DNA from: Methylobacterium aquaticum
GTDB taxonomy: Bacteria > Pseudomonadota > Alphaproteobacteria > Rhizobiales > Beijerinckiaceae
Direction of reading: 5' to 3'
DNA length: 48,089 nt
Assembly (NCBI RefSeq): GCF_001043915.1
Contig: NZ_LABX01000091.1
Location: forward strand, 1 to 48,089
Position numbers and translations under genes: made by a program. Within the stretch, counting starts at the first letter, position 1, and every line of letters starts with the position of its first letter. Below the pieces are notes generated by a model. That model was not told the DNA's origin. It worked only from the letters and a program-made list of their open reading frames with translations, and ran no database searches. Shown piece by piece: positions 46,687-48,089 of this stretch.

Positions 46687-48089
46687 TCAGACCCGCGGCA
46701 ACTCGAACTCCGCATTGATGACCCGCCAGTCGTTGTAGAACGGGGCGAACTGGGACGGGATGCGGAAGGGCGCGCAGCGGCGCACCGCCCGCACGGCGGC
46801 TTCGGCGATCGAGCGGTCGACCGCGCTGCCGCCGGCACGCAGGATGCGCGGATCGGTGGTGAGGGAGCCGTCCGGGTTCAGGCGGATGTCGAGCTGCGGC
46901 AGCACGATGCCCTGGGCGGCGCCGGGGGGCGCCGAGTAGCAGCGTTCGATCTGCTGCTGGAGCAGGCCGACCAGGGCGTCGCGCTGGCTCGGGTTGAGGC
47001 GTTGGGACGTGCCCGCCGCCGTGCCGAGGGCGGCGGTGCGCTGCACCTCGCGGCCGGTGGAACCGGTCGATTGCGACGGGCCATGCGCGGCCAGCATGTC
47101 GCGGATCGAGCCTGAATTGAACTTGGCGGCAAGCTCGGCCTGACGCCGGGCCTTGGCCTCGGCGGCGGCCTTGGCCTTCGCTTCCGCCACCGCCCGCGCC
47201 TTCGCGGCGGCTTCCGCCTTCGCCTTGGCTTCGGCGGCCGCGTGGGCCTTGGCCTCGGCCTCCGCCCTGGCCGCGGCCTTCGCGTCGGCGTCCGCCTGGG
47301 CTTTGGCTTCGGCTTCCGCCTTCCGGGCTTCCGCTTCGGCCTTGGCCTCGGCACGAGCCTTCGCATCGGCCTTCGCCTTGGCCTCGGCGACGGCCCTGGC
47401 TTTCGCCTCGGCGTCCGCCTGCGCCTTGGCGTCCGCCTCGGCCTTGGCGTCCGCGCGCGCCTTGGCCTCGGCCTCGGCGCGGGCCTTGGCCTCGGCCCTC
47501 GCCTTGGCGGCCGCAGCGGCTGCCGCCTTCTCCGCGGCGGCCTTCTCGGCCGCAGCCTTGGCCTCGGCCAGTTCCTCGCGCCGGATCGCCTCGGCCTCGG
47601 CCTTCTCGGCGGCGGCCTTCTCGGCCACAGCCTTGTCTGCCGCAGCCTTCTCGGCCGCCGCCCGGGCCGCCGCTTTCGCGGCGTCCTTCGCGGCTTCGCG
47701 AGCGGCTTCCCTGGCGGCCTCTCTCGCCGCTTCCTTCGCGGCCTCCCTGGCAGCTTCCTTGGCAGCTTCCTTGGCGGCTTCCTTGGCCTCCCGTTCCGCC
47801 TCGGCCTTGGCTTCGGCGCGCGCTTCGGCCTCCGCCCGGGCCTTCGCGGCGGCGGCCGCGGCCCTCTCCGCATCGGCCTTGGTGGTGTCGGGGCGGGGCG
47901 GCGGCATCGGGGCGGACTCGGGCTGCTCGAGGGCCGGCCGCAGGGACGGCGGCGGAATCTCCTCGGCGTTGGCGACCTTCATCTCCGGCCGGCGCGTCGG
48001 CGGGGGCCGCAAGCTGGCCCTGGCCTCGCCCGGGGCGGTCTCCTGCGGCCTGTCGGCAAACCCGCCCGCGCGCCGGCCTTTGGGCCGGG
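46687..48089 (-). CDS. tolA: TolA, 5' partial
   Basis: The frame is open through the right edge, so the N-terminal membrane anchor is outside the window; 467 residues remain. The part nearest the edge is Pro/Arg-rich. A very long Ala/Lys/Glu/Arg domain follows (about 47115-47875, endless [15 protein letters not shown] units), which forms the long helix that spans the periplasm. The last 100 residues are the TonB-like C-terminal domain ([49 protein letters not shown]) that contacts Pal and TolB. Its two cysteines, in IERCYS and RRCAPF, are the usual conserved pair. The repeat domain is longer than in E. coli TolA. Confidence 0.93.
   Translation of the reverse strand, partial: RPKGRRAGGFADRPQETAPGEARASLRPPPTRRPEMKVANAEEIPPPSLRPALEQPESAPMPPPRPDTTKADAERAAAAAAKARAEAEARAEAKAEAEREAKEAAKEAAKEAAREAAKEAAREAAREAAREAAKDAAKAAARAAAEKAAADKAVAEKAAAEKAEAEAIRREELAEAKAAAEKAAAEKAAAAAAAKARAEAKARAEAEAKARADAKAEADAKAQADAEAKARAVAEAKAKADAKARAEAKAEAEARKAEAEAKAQADADAKAAARAEAEAKAHAAAEAKAKAEAAAKARAVAEAKAKAAAEAKARRQAELAAKFNSGSIRDMLAAHGPSQSTGSTGREVQRTAALGTAAGTSQRLNPSQRDALVGLLQQQIERCYSAPPGAAQGIVLPQLDIRLNPDGSLTTDPRILRAGGSAVDRSIAEAAVRAVRRCAPFRIPSQFAPFYNDWRVINAEFELPRV

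Noticed and set aside
47115..47875. CRISPR-like or satellite repeat
   Set aside because: The repetition is coding, with Ala/Lys/Glu units in frame in TolA and no constant repeat/spacer structure.

Overview
The window looks like chromosomal DNA of a Methylobacterium-type alphaproteobacterium (Methylobacterium/Methylorubrum, order Hyphomicrobiales). The evidence is very high GC, the gene orders rpmH-rnpA-yidC-engB and acs-DUF485-actP, a homospermidine synthase, a transaldolase/phosphoglucose isomerase fusion, a perfect CtrA box, and above all a close homologue of lanmodulin, the periplasmic lanthanide-binding protein of methylotrophs. The genus is inferred from protein and synteny recall; no search was run. 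I see no tRNA or rRNA gene, no CRISPR array, no transposase and no prophage.

Layout, left to right. 1-3.6 kb: the end of 5-formyltetrahydrofolate cyclo-ligase, a YmdB-type phosphoesterase, and a MotA/ExbB-like plus OmpA/MotB-like pair that resembles a non-flagellar stator. 3.8-7.5 kb: an MsbA-like ABC exporter, ribosomal protein L31, DUF1465, a candidate small RNA preceded by a CtrA box, and DUF1192. 7.7-11.4 kb: rpmH (too short for routine ORF calling), rnpA, yidC, engB and DUF423. 11.5-17.8 kb: a sugar-phosphate cluster (tal-pgi fusion, gnd, zwf, pgl), the last three translationally coupled by ATGA overlaps. 18.2-23.6 kb: an orphan CHASE3 chemoreceptor, a double-length dCTP deaminase, a small membrane protein, apaG and proB. 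24-28.5 kb: a small orphan gene, homospermidine synthase behind a structured leader, then a Uma2 protein, a degenerate Smr-like protein and an amidase. 28.5-33.5 kb: gltX, an ELM1-family protein, trxB, a LysR regulator and a small secreted protein. 33.7-37.9 kb: acetate activation and uptake (acs, DUF485, actP). 38-43 kb: DUF3616, a gene-free AT-richer stretch, DUF3422 and purH. 43.2-48.1 kb: a CorC/HlyC-type CBS protein, the lanmodulin homologue, tolB and the 3' part of tolA.

How it fits together. Most genes are housekeeping: translation and membrane insertion (L31, L34, RnpA, YidC, EngB, GltX), carbon metabolism (a complete oxidative pentose phosphate branch, acetate assimilation), purine and proline synthesis, and the Tol envelope system. 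The unusual content lies in lanM and in the intergenic DNA. At least two families of dispersed, MITE/REP-like repeats are present. One copy of the second family is nested inside a copy of the first, and both copies of the first family supply the TGA stop codon of the gene they follow. Other points are the CtrA-box small RNA candidate, a 55-bp near-perfect palindrome in the AT-rich gap, and a leader with mutually exclusive hairpins ahead of homospermidine synthase.
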